Source: Marinobacter alexandrii (GTDB taxonomy: Bacteria > Bacteroidota > Bacteroidia > Cytophagales > Cyclobacteriaceae). Taken from it: 64,000 nucleotides of DNA. Each line of letters starts with the position of its first letter. The first letter of the stretch is position 1. This document shows positions 34,314-44,224 of the stretch, piece by piece. Under the pieces are notes generated by a model, which saw nothing but the letters and a program-made list of their open reading frames with translations, made no database searches and was not told the origin of the DNA. Made by a program: the position numbers and the translations under genes. The stretch is taken from assembly GCA_039984955.1 (NCBI GenBank), contig JBDWTN010000007.1:1372501-1436500 (forward strand). Reading direction: 5' to 3'.

Positions 34314-35743
34314 TAACGTATATCATCGAATTTTCAATTCTGCATCTGCTATTCTTCGGAATTTATAAAGTGATGCTTGCCAAGGAAACACAGCTAGGGT
34401 TTCTGCGATTTTTCCTCGTCGGATCAACGATTTTAAGCTTGATACTTCCAGTCATTGAAATTCCGACTAAGGCTAACATCCCTACCATAGATATGGAAGC
34501 GGTTATTCTTCCAGTATTTTCAACTGCAATCGAGCGAGAGTCAATTGAATTACCCTGGCACCTAATCCTCATAGGAATAATAAGCACCATTTTCGTCCTT
34601 AAGCTAATCCTGACGCTTATGCAGATATATGGCTGGTACCTGCAAAGTGAAACTGATTCACTAGATGAGATCGCTATTCGAAAAGTCTCTGGATTGAAAA
34701 ATAGTTTTACATTTTTCAAATTGATTTTTATTGATCCTAAAAACTTTGAAAATCCTGCTGACATTCTTAGGCACGAGCAGGGACATGCCAAAAGACTACA
34801 CACGATTGATCTTTTGCTATTCCATACTCTCACCATTTTCTTTTGGTGGCTTCCTTCGGTGTGGCTCATGATCAAAGAATTAAAAATTGTACATGAGTAT
34901 GAGGCGGATAATTATGCACTAAAGATTAATGATACCACATACACAAAGACCTTGGTGCAGTGCACCTTGAAAGCGCATGGAATGGACCTGGCCAGTTCAT
35001 TCGATGACGCTCCCATTTTTAACCGATTAAATTTTATGAAAAAGATGAAAAAGAAAATCAGTATTTGGAAAGTAGCTAGTATAGCTACTTTGGTGGCCGT
35101 CTCTGGAGCCATGTTTGCCTGCGAAGATGAGCTCGAGTCAGAAATTAAGCGAATCGCTGAAGAAAGTAATCAACAGATTGACTATTCCGCAGATGTGAAA
35201 GCAGCCTTGGGTGAGTTGAAAAAAAACAACCCTGGAGTAAAGTACGCAGTGATAGAAACCACTTTAGAAAACGAATCAAGTATTGAAAAACTGAATTCAT
35301 ACGATCCTGGACAGATTGCGAAAATTTTTGTCAACAAAGAAGGCGACAGTAATAATGTGATAATGATTGTCAGTCAAGATTCGGATTTATTCTCAAAAAC
35401 TATCGAAGTTCAAGAACTGGGTGGCGATGTATTTACCGTGGTTGAAGAATCCGCTTCATTTCCAGGTGGAATAGAAGCTTTTTATGAATACATGTCTACT
35501 GATCTTAAATATCCGAAAGATGCTTATGAAGCTAAGAAGGAAGGCCGAGTATTTGTTCAATTCATTGTAGAGACAGACGGTAGCCTCTCCGATGTTCATG
35601 TGGTGAAAGGAATGGGCGGATCATGTGATAAGGAGGCTGTTCGTGTGTTGATGAATTCACCTAAGTGGGTTCCAGCCAAAGTGAATGGAGAAAATGTAAG
35701 GCAAAAGATGATTCAAAATATCCTATTCAAGATACCTAGTTAA
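34310..35743 (+). CDS. M56 (BlaR1-like) membrane metallopeptidase with TonB C-terminal domain
   Basis: 477 residues. Four hydrophobic helices in the first 270 residues, with the zinc motif HEQGH (about residue 155) between helices, and EYEAD (EYEADNYAL) downstream as third ligand. A short helix (VASIATLVAVSGAMFACE) is followed by a periplasmic part ending in a TonB C-terminal domain (about 390-477: GRVFVQFIVETDGSLSDVHVVKGMGG, WVPAKVNGENVRQKM). In place of the penicillin-binding sensor of BlaR1 there is a TonB-like domain. It presumably cleaves BlaI when triggered from outside. Such M56-TonB fusions are common in Bacteroidota. Confidence 0.9.
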   Translation: MITYIIEFSILHLLFFGIYKVMLAKETQLGFLRFFLVGSTILSLILPVIEIPTKANIPTIDMEAVILPVFSTAIERESIELPWHLILIGIISTIFVLKLILTLMQIYGWYLQSETDSLDEIAIRKVSGLKNSFTFFKLIFIDPKNFENPADILRHEQGHAKRLHTIDLLLFHTLTIFFWWLPSVWLMIKELKIVHEYEADNYALKINDTTYTKTLVQCTLKAHGMDLASSFDDAPIFNRLNFMKKMKKKISIWKVASIATLVAVSGAMFACEDELESEIKRIAEESNQQIDYSADVKAALGELKKNNPGVKYAVIETTLENESSIEKLNSYDPGQIAKIFVNKEGDSNNVIMIVSQDSDLFSKTIEVQELGGDVFTVVEESASFPGGIEAFYEYMSTDLKYPKDAYEAKKEGRVFVQFIVETDGSLSDVHVVKGMGGSCDKEAVRVLMNSPKWVPAKVNGENVRQKMIQNILFKIPS

Positions 35744-35767
35744 CAAATATTTTTAATTATTTAATTT

Positions 35768-35789
35768 AAAGCCCCACACGGGGCTTTTT
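35768..35789 (+). terminator. Terminator after the M56-TonB gene
   Basis: AAAGCCCC, loop ACAC, GGGGCTTTTT. It lies between this gene and the convergent MaoC gene. Confidence 0.9.
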
Positions 35790-35793
35790 GCAT

Positions 35794-36255
35794 TTATTCA
35801 AAATGATATAAGAAAACCATCGTAGCGGTAAATGCTGGTTTCTTCTCTCCTTTAATCTCCAATAGAGCATTCACTTCAGCCTTAGATATACCCCGCAAGT
35901 TCGCAAGTGATTTAAGAGTAGCAGTTAACATGATCTCGTCATTGACCTTCACCGCTTGGCCAAATTTCAACTTATCAATTCCATAATTCACGAGCATCTT
36001 CACATTGTTAAATTGAGCTATCTGCTCCCATAGATAAGGCATAAGAGAAAGTGTCAAATATCCATGTGCAATTGTAGTTCCAAAAGGTCCTTCCTTCGCT
36101 TTTTCGGGATCGGTATGAATCCATTGGTGATCTAAAGTTGCATCCGCAAACTTATTGATCTGCTCTTGAGTGATTTGGTGAAATTCTGATTCTCCCATCA
36201 CCTTTCCCAGGTGCGCTTCAAACTCAGCGTGATTATTGATGATTAGTTTACCCAT
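35794..36255 (-). CDS. MaoC-like (R)-hydratase family protein
   Basis: 153 residues from the ATG at 36255 (GKLIINNHAEFEAHLG). The hot-dog hydratase signature is complete: FADATLDHQWIHTDPEKA with catalytic Asp and His, then PFGTTIAHGYLTLSL. It hydrates or dehydrates acyl-CoA or acyl-ACP thioesters. An in-frame ATG at 36324 would add 23 hydrophobic residues that the family lacks, so I reject it. It is followed by argB on the same strand (96 bases), but a common operon with arginine genes is doubtful. Confidence 0.9.
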   Translation of the reverse strand: MGKLIINNHAEFEAHLGKVMGESEFHQITQEQINKFADATLDHQWIHTDPEKAKEGPFGTTIAHGYLTLSLMPYLWEQIAQFNNVKMLVNYGIDKLKFGQAVKVNDEIMLTATLKSLANLRGISKAEVNALLEIKGEKKPAFTATMVFLYHFE

Positions 36256-36351
36256 AATTTTGTATTGAAGATGTGAATTTAGGCTATGCAGCAATTCAAG
36301 CCAACTTAAACCAAGAATACTCATTCTAGAATTCAGCTTTGAGCCCGCTAT

Positions 36352-37143
36352 TCAATGAATAGTGGTAAACTCATCATAATATTCCTTTTCAAGTTTTGAA
36401 ATGGACCGATGATTCATGATTCGTACTCCTTTTACTCCTTTTTGAATTGCATCAAATGCATTTTCAAGTTTTGGTACCATGCCTTGAACTATCACTCCGT
36501 TTTTTTTAAGAATCTGGTATTTCTCATAAGTGATGTCTTTAATCAATGTAGATTGATTATGAATATCTTCAAGTACACCATTGAGCTCAAAGCAATAATT
36601 GATAGAAACATCAAAAAAAGAACTCAACGCCACTCCTACTACATTCGCGATAGTATCAGCATTGGTATTCAACAGGTTTCCCTTGCCATCATGCGTTAAA
36701 GGAGCAATAATCGGAACTAGCTCTTCCATGATCAAGCTTCTGAGCCATTTGCCATTCACTTGTTTTGGATCTCCTACCCAACCAAAATCAATATCATCTT
36801 TCTTTGATCTCTTTTCAGAAAGAATCAAATTTCCATCTGCACCTGATAAACCCACAGCATTTATTCCATAGCATTGCATTTGGCTCACTATTTTTTTGTT
36901 GATTAATCCTCCGTACGTCATGGTGATTACATCGATCATGTGATCATCTGTGATCCGCCTGCCTTCTATCATTTTGGTTTTTAAATGAAGATTTTCTGCC
37001 ATTTTGGTAGCGATTTTTCCGCCTCCATGAACGAGTAATTTGTATCCTTCTAGCTTAGAAAATGCGAGTATAAATTCATTTAACGCATCTTGATTGTCAA
37101 TTACATTTCCACCAATTTTCACAATGTTTAAGCTCTTCATCAC
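36352..37143 (-). CDS. argB: Acetylglutamate (or succinylglutamate) kinase
   Basis: 263 residues of the amino-acid kinase family. KIGGNVID and VHGGGKIATKMAENLHLKTK bind ATP phosphate and the acyl-amino acid; ITDDHMIDVITM and NTNADTIANVVGVAL are typical ArgB. It makes acyl-glutamyl phosphate, step two of arginine synthesis. In several Bacteroidota the pathway uses N-succinyl instead of N-acetyl; the sequence alone does not tell me which. It lies 76 bases after argD. Confidence 0.92.
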   Translation of the reverse strand: MMKSLNIVKIGGNVIDNQDALNEFILAFSKLEGYKLLVHGGGKIATKMAENLHLKTKMIEGRRITDDHMIDVITMTYGGLINKKIVSQMQCYGINAVGLSGADGNLILSEKRSKKDDIDFGWVGDPKQVNGKWLRSLIMEELVPIIAPLTHDGKGNLLNTNADTIANVVGVALSSFFDVSINYCFELNGVLEDIHNQSTLIKDITYEKYQILKKNGVIVQGMVPKLENAFDAIQKGVKGVRIMNHRSISKLEKEYYDEFTTIH

Positions 37144-37219
37144 AATTCTCTTAAGGTTTTTTCACAAAAAGAAGTAGTTAAATGATGGCCACTTGAGCCT
37201 TCAAAAAAGTGTAAATATT

Positions 37220-38347
37220 TCACGATTTTATCAGTTTGTTAATAGCACCAACCGCTTGATCTACTTGGTTATTTGACAAACAAAGTGGTGGTAAGAGTCT
37301 TACCGTATTTGGATTGTCAGAAGATCCCGTAAAAATGTGATGCTCAAAAAGCAATTGTCTCCGCACTTCTTTTGACGGAATTTCTAGCTCAACTCCAATC
37401 ATTAACCCTTTTCCTCTCACTTCAACAACCTCTTCAATTTCATTTAGAGAGGATATCAGATACTCCCCAGTTTGCTTCGCATTATCGATCAAGTTTTCTT
37501 TTTCCAAAACTTCTAGTGTAGCAAGACCTGCTGCACAAGCAAGGTGATTTCCACCAAATGTCGTACCTAGCATTCCAAACCAGGCCTTTATTTCCGGGGA
37601 AATCAGTACTCCGCCAATTGGAAATCCATTTCCCATTCCTTTTCCAGTGGTAATTATATCAGGTGTAACTCCATAGTGCTGATGAGCAAAGAATTTACCC
37701 GATCTTCCATATCCAGATTGCACTTCGTCAACAATCAATAGAGATCCATTTGATTCGCACAATTTTTTCAGTCCATTCAAAAATTCTGATGTTGGCTCAT
37801 ATACACCAGCAATTCCTTGTATTCCTTCTACTATCACTCCTGCTACTGTTTCATCAAGTTCTTTTTCTACTGATTTCAAATCATTTAGTGGCAACCTCTT
37901 TACGTTCCCATTTTGATTAACCTTCGCAAGAATTTTTGGATTATCAGTTGCTTCCAATGCTAACGAAGTACGTCCATGAAAACCCTTATCAAATGCAATA
38001 ATCTTCTTTCTTCCTGTATGAAATGAAGCTAGTTTCATTGCATTTTCAGTCGCTTCTGCTCCTGAATTGCATAGAAAAAGATTATAGCTTGAATAGCCAG
38101 ATAATTCTCCTAATTTATCAGCCAGTTCTTCTTGCATAGAGATCCTTACTGAATTGGAATAAAATCCAAGTTTCGATAGCTGCTCCGCTACCTTTGAAAC
38201 ATAGTGTGGATGAGAATGGCCGACTGAAACAACAGCATGGCCGCAATACAGGTCCAGGTATTTAGTTCCTGTGGTATCCCACACATAGCAGCCTTCCCCT
38301 TTTATAGGTTCAATATCATATCTTGGATATACGTCAAATAACTCCAT
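37220..38347 (-). CDS. argD: Acetylornithine (or succinylornithine) aminotransferase
   Basis: 375 residues, PLP class III. GEGCYVWDTTGTKYLDLYCGHAVVSVGHSHP is typical for the family start; FLCNSGAEATENAMKLAS binds phosphate; PLP lysine in TTGKGMGNGFPIGG; FGGNHLACAAG follows. It transfers the amino group to acyl-glutamate semialdehyde. Its start overlaps proC by 14 bases, so the two are coupled. Confidence 0.94.
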   Translation of the reverse strand: MELFDVYPRYDIEPIKGEGCYVWDTTGTKYLDLYCGHAVVSVGHSHPHYVSKVAEQLSKLGFYSNSVRISMQEELADKLGELSGYSSYNLFLCNSGAEATENAMKLASFHTGRKKIIAFDKGFHGRTSLALEATDNPKILAKVNQNGNVKRLPLNDLKSVEKELDETVAGVIVEGIQGIAGVYEPTSEFLNGLKKLCESNGSLLIVDEVQSGYGRSGKFFAHQHYGVTPDIITTGKGMGNGFPIGGVLISPEIKAWFGMLGTTFGGNHLACAAGLATLEVLEKENLIDNAKQTGEYLISSLNEIEEVVEVRGKGLMIGVELEIPSKEVRRQLLFEHHIFTGSSDNPNTVRLLPPLCLSNNQVDQAVGAINKLIKS

Positions 38348-39173
38348 CTACTTTCTTGTTTATTCCAGCAATGCTGGTCATGTTGGTGATTAGGTTAAAG
38401 GAAGTCATGATGCCTTGGATGAGCGCTGAGCTAAATCCTTTGTGTTCCATCTCGTTTAGCCCAGCAATAGTGCATCCTTGTGGAGTAGTGACTTTATCTA
38501 TTTCCACCTCAGGGTGAGATTCTTGTTCTAGAATCAAAGATGCTGCTCCTTTAGCAGTCTGGACAGCTATTAATTGTGCATCCTTAGCATCAAAACCCAT
38601 TTGAATTCCACCCTGAGTAGCGGCTCTGAGGTAGCGCATAAAAAACGCTACTCCGCTCGCTCCAAGAACAGTTGCTGCTTGCATCAATTCTTCATTAATC
38701 ACCAATGTTTTACCCAGAGCTCCAAAAAGTAATTCTACTTGTGCAATAATCTCTTTGGGTTGATCAACAGCGGAAATACAAGTCATTGACTCTCCAATAG
38801 CTACGGCGGTGTTTGGCATAGCTCTAATCAATGCCGCTTTGCTTCCTAACAATGCTTCAATCTTCTTGATCGAAATCCCAGTAATAACAGAAACAACCAC
38901 TTGCCCACTTTTGAGGTGAGGTTTGATCTCAACAGAAAGTAGTTCCAATTGACTGGGCTGAACACATAGCACAACAATTCCAGCATCTGCTACTGCTTTA
39001 TTATTTTGATTTGAAACGTTAAAGCCATTGGCTTCCATGATTGAAAGGGGTTGCATGCTTCGCCTTGTGAGAGTGATTTTATCTGAGCTAGACAGCCCTT
39101 TTTCGACCAGTCCCTTTGCAATTGCAATTCCCAAATTACCCGCACCAATAATTGCTATTTTTTCCTTAATCAT
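38334..39173 (-). CDS. proC: Pyrroline-5-carboxylate reductase
   Basis: 279 residues. Rossmann motif IIGAGNLGIAIAKGLVEKGL at the N-terminus, AMPNTAVAIGESMTCIS in the middle, and the C-terminal helix domain with SPQGCTIAGLNEMEHKGF (here TTPQGCTIAGLNEME). It makes proline from P5C. Its location inside the arginine operon is a known Bacteroidota arrangement, where glutamate semialdehyde chemistry is shared. Confidence 0.93.
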   Translation of the reverse strand: MIKEKIAIIGAGNLGIAIAKGLVEKGLSSSDKITLTRRSMQPLSIMEANGFNVSNQNNKAVADAGIVVLCVQPSQLELLSVEIKPHLKSGQVVVSVITGISIKKIEALLGSKAALIRAMPNTAVAIGESMTCISAVDQPKEIIAQVELLFGALGKTLVINEELMQAATVLGASGVAFFMRYLRAATQGGIQMGFDAKDAQLIAVQTAKGAASLILEQESHPEVEIDKVTTPQGCTIAGLNEMEHKGFSSALIQGIMTSFNLITNMTSIAGINKKVDGVI

Positions 39174-39175
39174 AT

Positions 39176-40162
39176 TTAGAATGCCGAAGCTTTAAGATTG
39201 AGTCCTGTTTTTTCGTCCAGATTAAATAGAAGATTCATATTTTGCACCGCCTGTCCAGAAGCTCCTTTGAGAAGGTTATCAATTACTGAAATAACCATCC
39301 CTTGACCTCCTATTACTTTTGGATAAACTATAGCTTTATTTGTATTGACCACCATTTTCAGATCTGGATTATGATCACTTACATAGGTAAAAGGATGACT
39401 TTCATAAGCCTCTTCGTAGGCAACTCGTAAGTCTTCATCACTTACCTCTGTCGCGAAATAAGAAGTTGTTATAATTCCGCGTGAAAAAGCCCCTCGATAA
39501 GGAACAAAATTGATTCGACCATTCCACTGATCATCTAGAAGTACACAACTTTCACCAATTTCATTTAGATGTTGATGAACAAAAGGCTTATACACACTTG
39601 CATTGTTGGTTCTCCAACTAAAATGTGAAGTAGTTGAGAATGATTGCCCAGCGCCTGTTGAGCCAGTTATCCCAGAAACATGGATATCTCCATCGATGAA
39701 AGAAGCTTTAATAGCGGGCAAAATACCTAATTGAATTCCTGTAGCAAAGCAACCAGGATTAGCGATATGTGTCGCAGATTTGATTTGAGCTCGATTGATT
39801 TCGGGCAGCCCATATACAAAATCATGATTTCCTTGCAATCGATAATCTTGACTTAAATCTATCACTTTGATATTCAATAAATCAGGACTTGATTCAATAA
39901 GCCTCAGCGATTTTCCATGTCCTTTACACAGAAAAACTACGTCTAAGTCATCCGACTTAATAGTTGCTGAGAAGGCAAACTCCGAATCCCCAATTAAGTC
40001 TGTATGTACCGTTGACACTTTCTTTCCTGCCTGACTTTGACTTTGCAAAGTGACTATCTCCACATTTGGATGATGGATAAGGATTCGCAATAAATCACCT
40101 GCAGTATACCCGGCCGCACCTATGATTCCCACTCTAATTTTTTCCATAATCATTACTTTCAA
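39176..40162 (-). CDS. argC: N-acetyl-gamma-glutamyl-phosphate reductase
   Basis: 328 residues. NADP-binding VGIIGAAGYTAGDLLRILIHHP, catalytic Cys in NPGCFATGIQLGILPA, and VSGITGSTGAGQ after it. The ATG at 40162 or the one at 40147 (MEKIRVGIIG) is the true start; the second fits the family better. It reduces acyl-glutamyl phosphate to the semialdehyde. Two bases separate it from proC. Confidence 0.94.
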   Translation of the reverse strand: MKVMIMEKIRVGIIGAAGYTAGDLLRILIHHPNVEIVTLQSQSQAGKKVSTVHTDLIGDSEFAFSATIKSDDLDVVFLCKGHGKSLRLIESSPDLLNIKVIDLSQDYRLQGNHDFVYGLPEINRAQIKSATHIANPGCFATGIQLGILPAIKASFIDGDIHVSGITGSTGAGQSFSTTSHFSWRTNNASVYKPFVHQHLNEIGESCVLLDDQWNGRINFVPYRGAFSRGIITTSYFATEVSDEDLRVAYEEAYESHPFTYVSDHNPDLKMVVNTNKAIVYPKVIGGQGMVISVIDNLLKGASGQAVQNMNLLFNLDEKTGLNLKASAF

Positions 40163-40168
40163 AAAAAT

Positions 40169-40810
40169 TTAAACTGAATTTGATCTTACACTTTTGGTTA
40201 ATCGAGTCCTTTTCATTTTCATAAATCGTCCATAGAGTTTGGACTTCTTCACGACATTCCAGCGATTTTTAGATTTCTTTTTAGGATCAAAAAGCATTGC
40301 TGTACACATGCAGTTGCCTTTATTTTTACTCATTAAAATTTCATAATTCACACAGCTTTGGCACCCGTTCCAAAAGGCATCATCGGTCGTAAGCTTGTCG
40401 TAGGTGACAGGTTGATATCCTAGTTCAGAATTAATTTTCATCACAGGCAGAGAGGTGGTCAAACCAAATAATTTAGCACTCGGAAACATTTTTTTTGAGT
40501 GCTCAAATGCAAGCTTTTTAATCTTAGTTGCAATACCAGTTGAACGGTATTCAGGCTTGACTATCAAGCCCGAATTTGCAACATATTGCTTGTCGCCCCA
40601 TGTTTCAATGTAGCAAAAGCCAACTAGCATATTTTTATCTAAAACAGCTATAATGGCCTTTTTTTCGACCATTTTTTGTACGATATAGTCCGATGATCGC
40701 TTTGCGATACCGGTTCCTCTTAGCTTGGCGCTTTTTTCGATCAGCTCACAAATCTCAAAGGCAAAATGAGTATGATCAGAAGAAGCAACCTGAACGATGA
40801 ACGAGTTCAT
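40169..40810 (-). CDS. GNAT acetyltransferase heading the arginine operon
   Basis: 213 residues. GNAT motif A lies in LIVKPEYRSTGIATKIKKLAFEHS (about residues 82-105). The C-terminal third has conserved Cys residues (GCQSC, CMCTAM) and a basic tail (KKSKNRW, RFMKMKRTRLTKSVR). In many Bacteroidota a GNAT of this type opens the arg operon and is a candidate for the first, glutamate-acylating step that ArgA or ArgJ performs elsewhere; this is a link by context. It is six bases from argC and the first gene of the operon. Confidence 0.85.
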   Translation of the reverse strand: MNSFIVQVASSDHTHFAFEICELIEKSAKLRGTGIAKRSSDYIVQKMVEKKAIIAVLDKNMLVGFCYIETWGDKQYVANSGLIVKPEYRSTGIATKIKKLAFEHSKKMFPSAKLFGLTTSLPVMKINSELGYQPVTYDKLTTDDAFWNGCQSCVNYEILMSKNKGNCMCTAMLFDPKKKSKNRWNVVKKSKLYGRFMKMKRTRLTKSVRSNSV

Positions 40811-40884
40811 TGTAGAAGTTGAAAAGTGAATAAATTATTGGAAGATTGCGGAGTACGGTTGCCTCGTAGACAACACTAAATTAT

Positions 40885-40953
40885 ATGGCAGGCAGAAGCC
40901 TGGCCGGTGCTGCAGCTGGCCTGAAAAAATTGGGTACTATCGTAATTGATTGA
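40885..40953 (+). other. Possible small reading frame in a GC-rich hairpin patch
   Basis: ATG at 40885 opens a 22-codon frame (AGRSLAGAAAGLKKLG core). On the opposite strand a 34-codon frame (40985 to 40881) ends FFRPAAAPARLLPAI and lies in the leader of the arg operon. The DNA is much richer in G+C than its surroundings and folds well (GGCCGG/CTGGCC; GGC-AGGC/GCCT-GCC). I cannot decide whether either frame is translated; low confidence for both. Confidence 0.25.
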
Positions 40954-41020
40954 TTCAATTCTTTTTCAGATGTACAAAGTTTCATCAAATCAATCCAGAA
41001 AAAAAAATCTTTTCGTAAAA

Positions 41021-41053
41021 TTTGGTAAAACCAAAATTCCTTCTCTACGTTTG
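41021..41053 (+). promoter_or_regulatory. Promoter of the methionine operon
   Basis: TTTG at 41021-41024, 21 bases, TACGTTTG at 41046-41053: full Bacteroidota consensus. The start site would be near 41058, about 16 bases before the riboswitch. Confidence 0.8.
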
Positions 41054-41073
41054 CATCATCAAATCGATCATGT

Positions 41074-41169
41074 ATCGATTTATAAAGAAGCGCCGAGAGA
41101 CAGGCTTTATGACGCGCTAGCAACCCCCCGAAAATCGGAACGGTGCTAATTCCTGAAATATAAATTGAT
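41074..41169 (+). promoter_or_regulatory. SAM-I riboswitch (S-box)
   Basis: P1 is formed by ATCGATTTATA (41074-41084) and TATAAATTGAT (41159-41169), 11 pairs with one G-U. Inside are the S-box core blocks AGAAGCGCCGAGAGA, TATGACGCGCTAGCAACC and CGGTGCTAATTCCTG, with the P3 hairpin CCGA/TCGG. This is the S-adenosylmethionine aptamer of the SAM-I class. It precedes OsmC-metY-metX-hom and should lower their expression when SAM is plentiful. The 3' strand of P1 ends five bases before the leader-peptide ATG. Confidence 0.93.
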
Positions 41170-41173
41170 TGCT

Positions 41174-41284
41174 ATGAACCAATTCAAACATTTCAGAAAA
41201 AAAACATCGGGTTTCTTAACCCGCAAATCTTCATTTATTTATTGCGCCAACGCCGGTCGGTGTTGCTGTTATAGCTGCTGCTAA
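41174..41284 (+). CDS. Cysteine-rich leader peptide of the met operon (candidate)
   Basis: A 36-codon frame, starting ATG 41174 just after the riboswitch and ending TAA 41282-41284. The first part is basic (FKHFRKKTSG, LTRKSS), the end is YCANAGRCCCYSCC: six Cys in the last 13 residues. Two hairpins lie within it: CGGGTT-TCTT-AACCCG (41208-41223) and CAACGCC-GGTC-GGTGTTG (41248-41265), the second ending at the Cys codons. A ribosome slowed at Cys codons would alter these folds. AATTG (41163-41167), part of P1, can also pair with CAATT (41180-41184), which would hide the leader ATG when P1 is open. Leader function is inferred. Confidence 0.6.
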   Translation: MNQFKHFRKKTSGFLTRKSSFIYCANAGRCCCYSCC

Positions 41285-41402
41285 TTTTCATTTGATCCAT
41301 CTGGGTTTGTGATCATCTTAGGACGAAGTGCGCCTTCATCCGGAAAAATCCATTCTATTAATTGTCTTGATCAGTTATTTACGATAAATCCATCTTTTTC
41401 AA

Positions 41403-41439
41403 ACGGTAGATCCTAGATTTTAGAATCTATCGTCCTTTT
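41403..41439 (+). terminator. Terminator-like hairpin in the met leader
   Basis: ACGGTAGAT (41403-41411) and ATCTATCGT (41425-41433) pair with one G-U, with CTA/TAG inside the loop region, followed by CCTTTT. A weak T-run makes it a candidate attenuator rather than a sure terminator. Confidence 0.5.
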
Positions 41440-41440
41440 C

Positions 41441-41475
41441 ATGACTCTGAAATGATGATCTATCATCTTGAGTCA
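41441..41475 (+). repeat. Nested dyad directly before the OsmC gene
   Basis: TGACTC and GAGTCA (outer) enclose GATGA and TCATC (inner), just 21 bases before the ATG at 41497. Could block the ribosome site or serve as an operator. Confidence 0.5.
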
Positions 41476-41496
41476 AACATCTAAAGTCTAAAGAAC

Positions 41497-41934
41497 ATGT
41501 CAAAAGAATTAAAATTTTCCGTGAGTTCTGTCAGTGAATCTTCCGCTAAAACTAAAGTACAAACACGAGGATTCGACCTGATAGTGGATGAGCCTGAGGC
41601 ACTTGGAGGTACGAATGAAGCACCAAATCCAGTAGAGTACGTTCTCGCTGGATATGCAGGGTGTATAAATGTTGTTGCACACATAGTTGCTGAGGAATTC
41701 AAAATTCGTCTTGAAAATTTCAAGGTAGATATTGACGGATACCTTAACCCCAACAGACTCTTCGGAAAGTCATTAAAAGATCGAGCCGGATATAAAAATA
41801 TTGATGTTAGACTTCACACTACATCAAACATCGATCCTGAATTAAAAAAGAAATGGTTAGCCGAAATCAATCACAGATGCCCTGTGAATGATAATCTGAC
41901 TAATACAACTCCAATCTCATTTTCAATCAACTAA
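41497..41934 (+). CDS. OsmC family protein
   Basis: 145 residues. The two family Cys residues are visible: VLAGYAGCINVVAHIVAEE and NHRCPVNDNLTN. Known OsmC/Ohr members reduce organic peroxides with this pair; here the gene starts the methionine operon 12 bases before metY, so it may handle a sulfur compound or protect the pathway. That last point is inference. Confidence 0.88.
   Translation: MSKELKFSVSSVSESSAKTKVQTRGFDLIVDEPEALGGTNEAPNPVEYVLAGYAGCINVVAHIVAEEFKIRLENFKVDIDGYLNPNRLFGKSLKDRAGYKNIDVRLHTTSNIDPELKKKWLAEINHRCPVNDNLTNTTPISFSIN

Positions 41935-44220
<2,286 letters not shown>

Positions 44221-44224
<4 letters not shown>

Larger units (their letters stand above)
40811..41496. other. 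686-base divergent regulatory region between arg and met operons
   Basis: Contains a GC-rich hairpin patch (40885-40953) with small frames on both strands, the met promoter (41021-41053), a SAM-I riboswitch (41074-41169), the cysteine-rich leader peptide (41174-41284), several hairpins and a terminator-like structure (41403-41439) and a dyad next to the OsmC start (41441-41475). No promoter consensus stands out for the arg direction. Confidence 0.8.

Noticed and set aside
35794-36324. MaoC gene starting at 36324
   Set aside because: The additional 23 residues are hydrophobic and absent from the family; the ATG at 36255 gives the normal N-terminus.
40881-41123. 80-residue minus-strand frame across the met promoter and riboswitch
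   Set aside because: It runs antisense through the riboswitch and promoter, and its composition in that part only mirrors them. The shorter frame inside it (from 40985) is kept as a low-confidence possibility.
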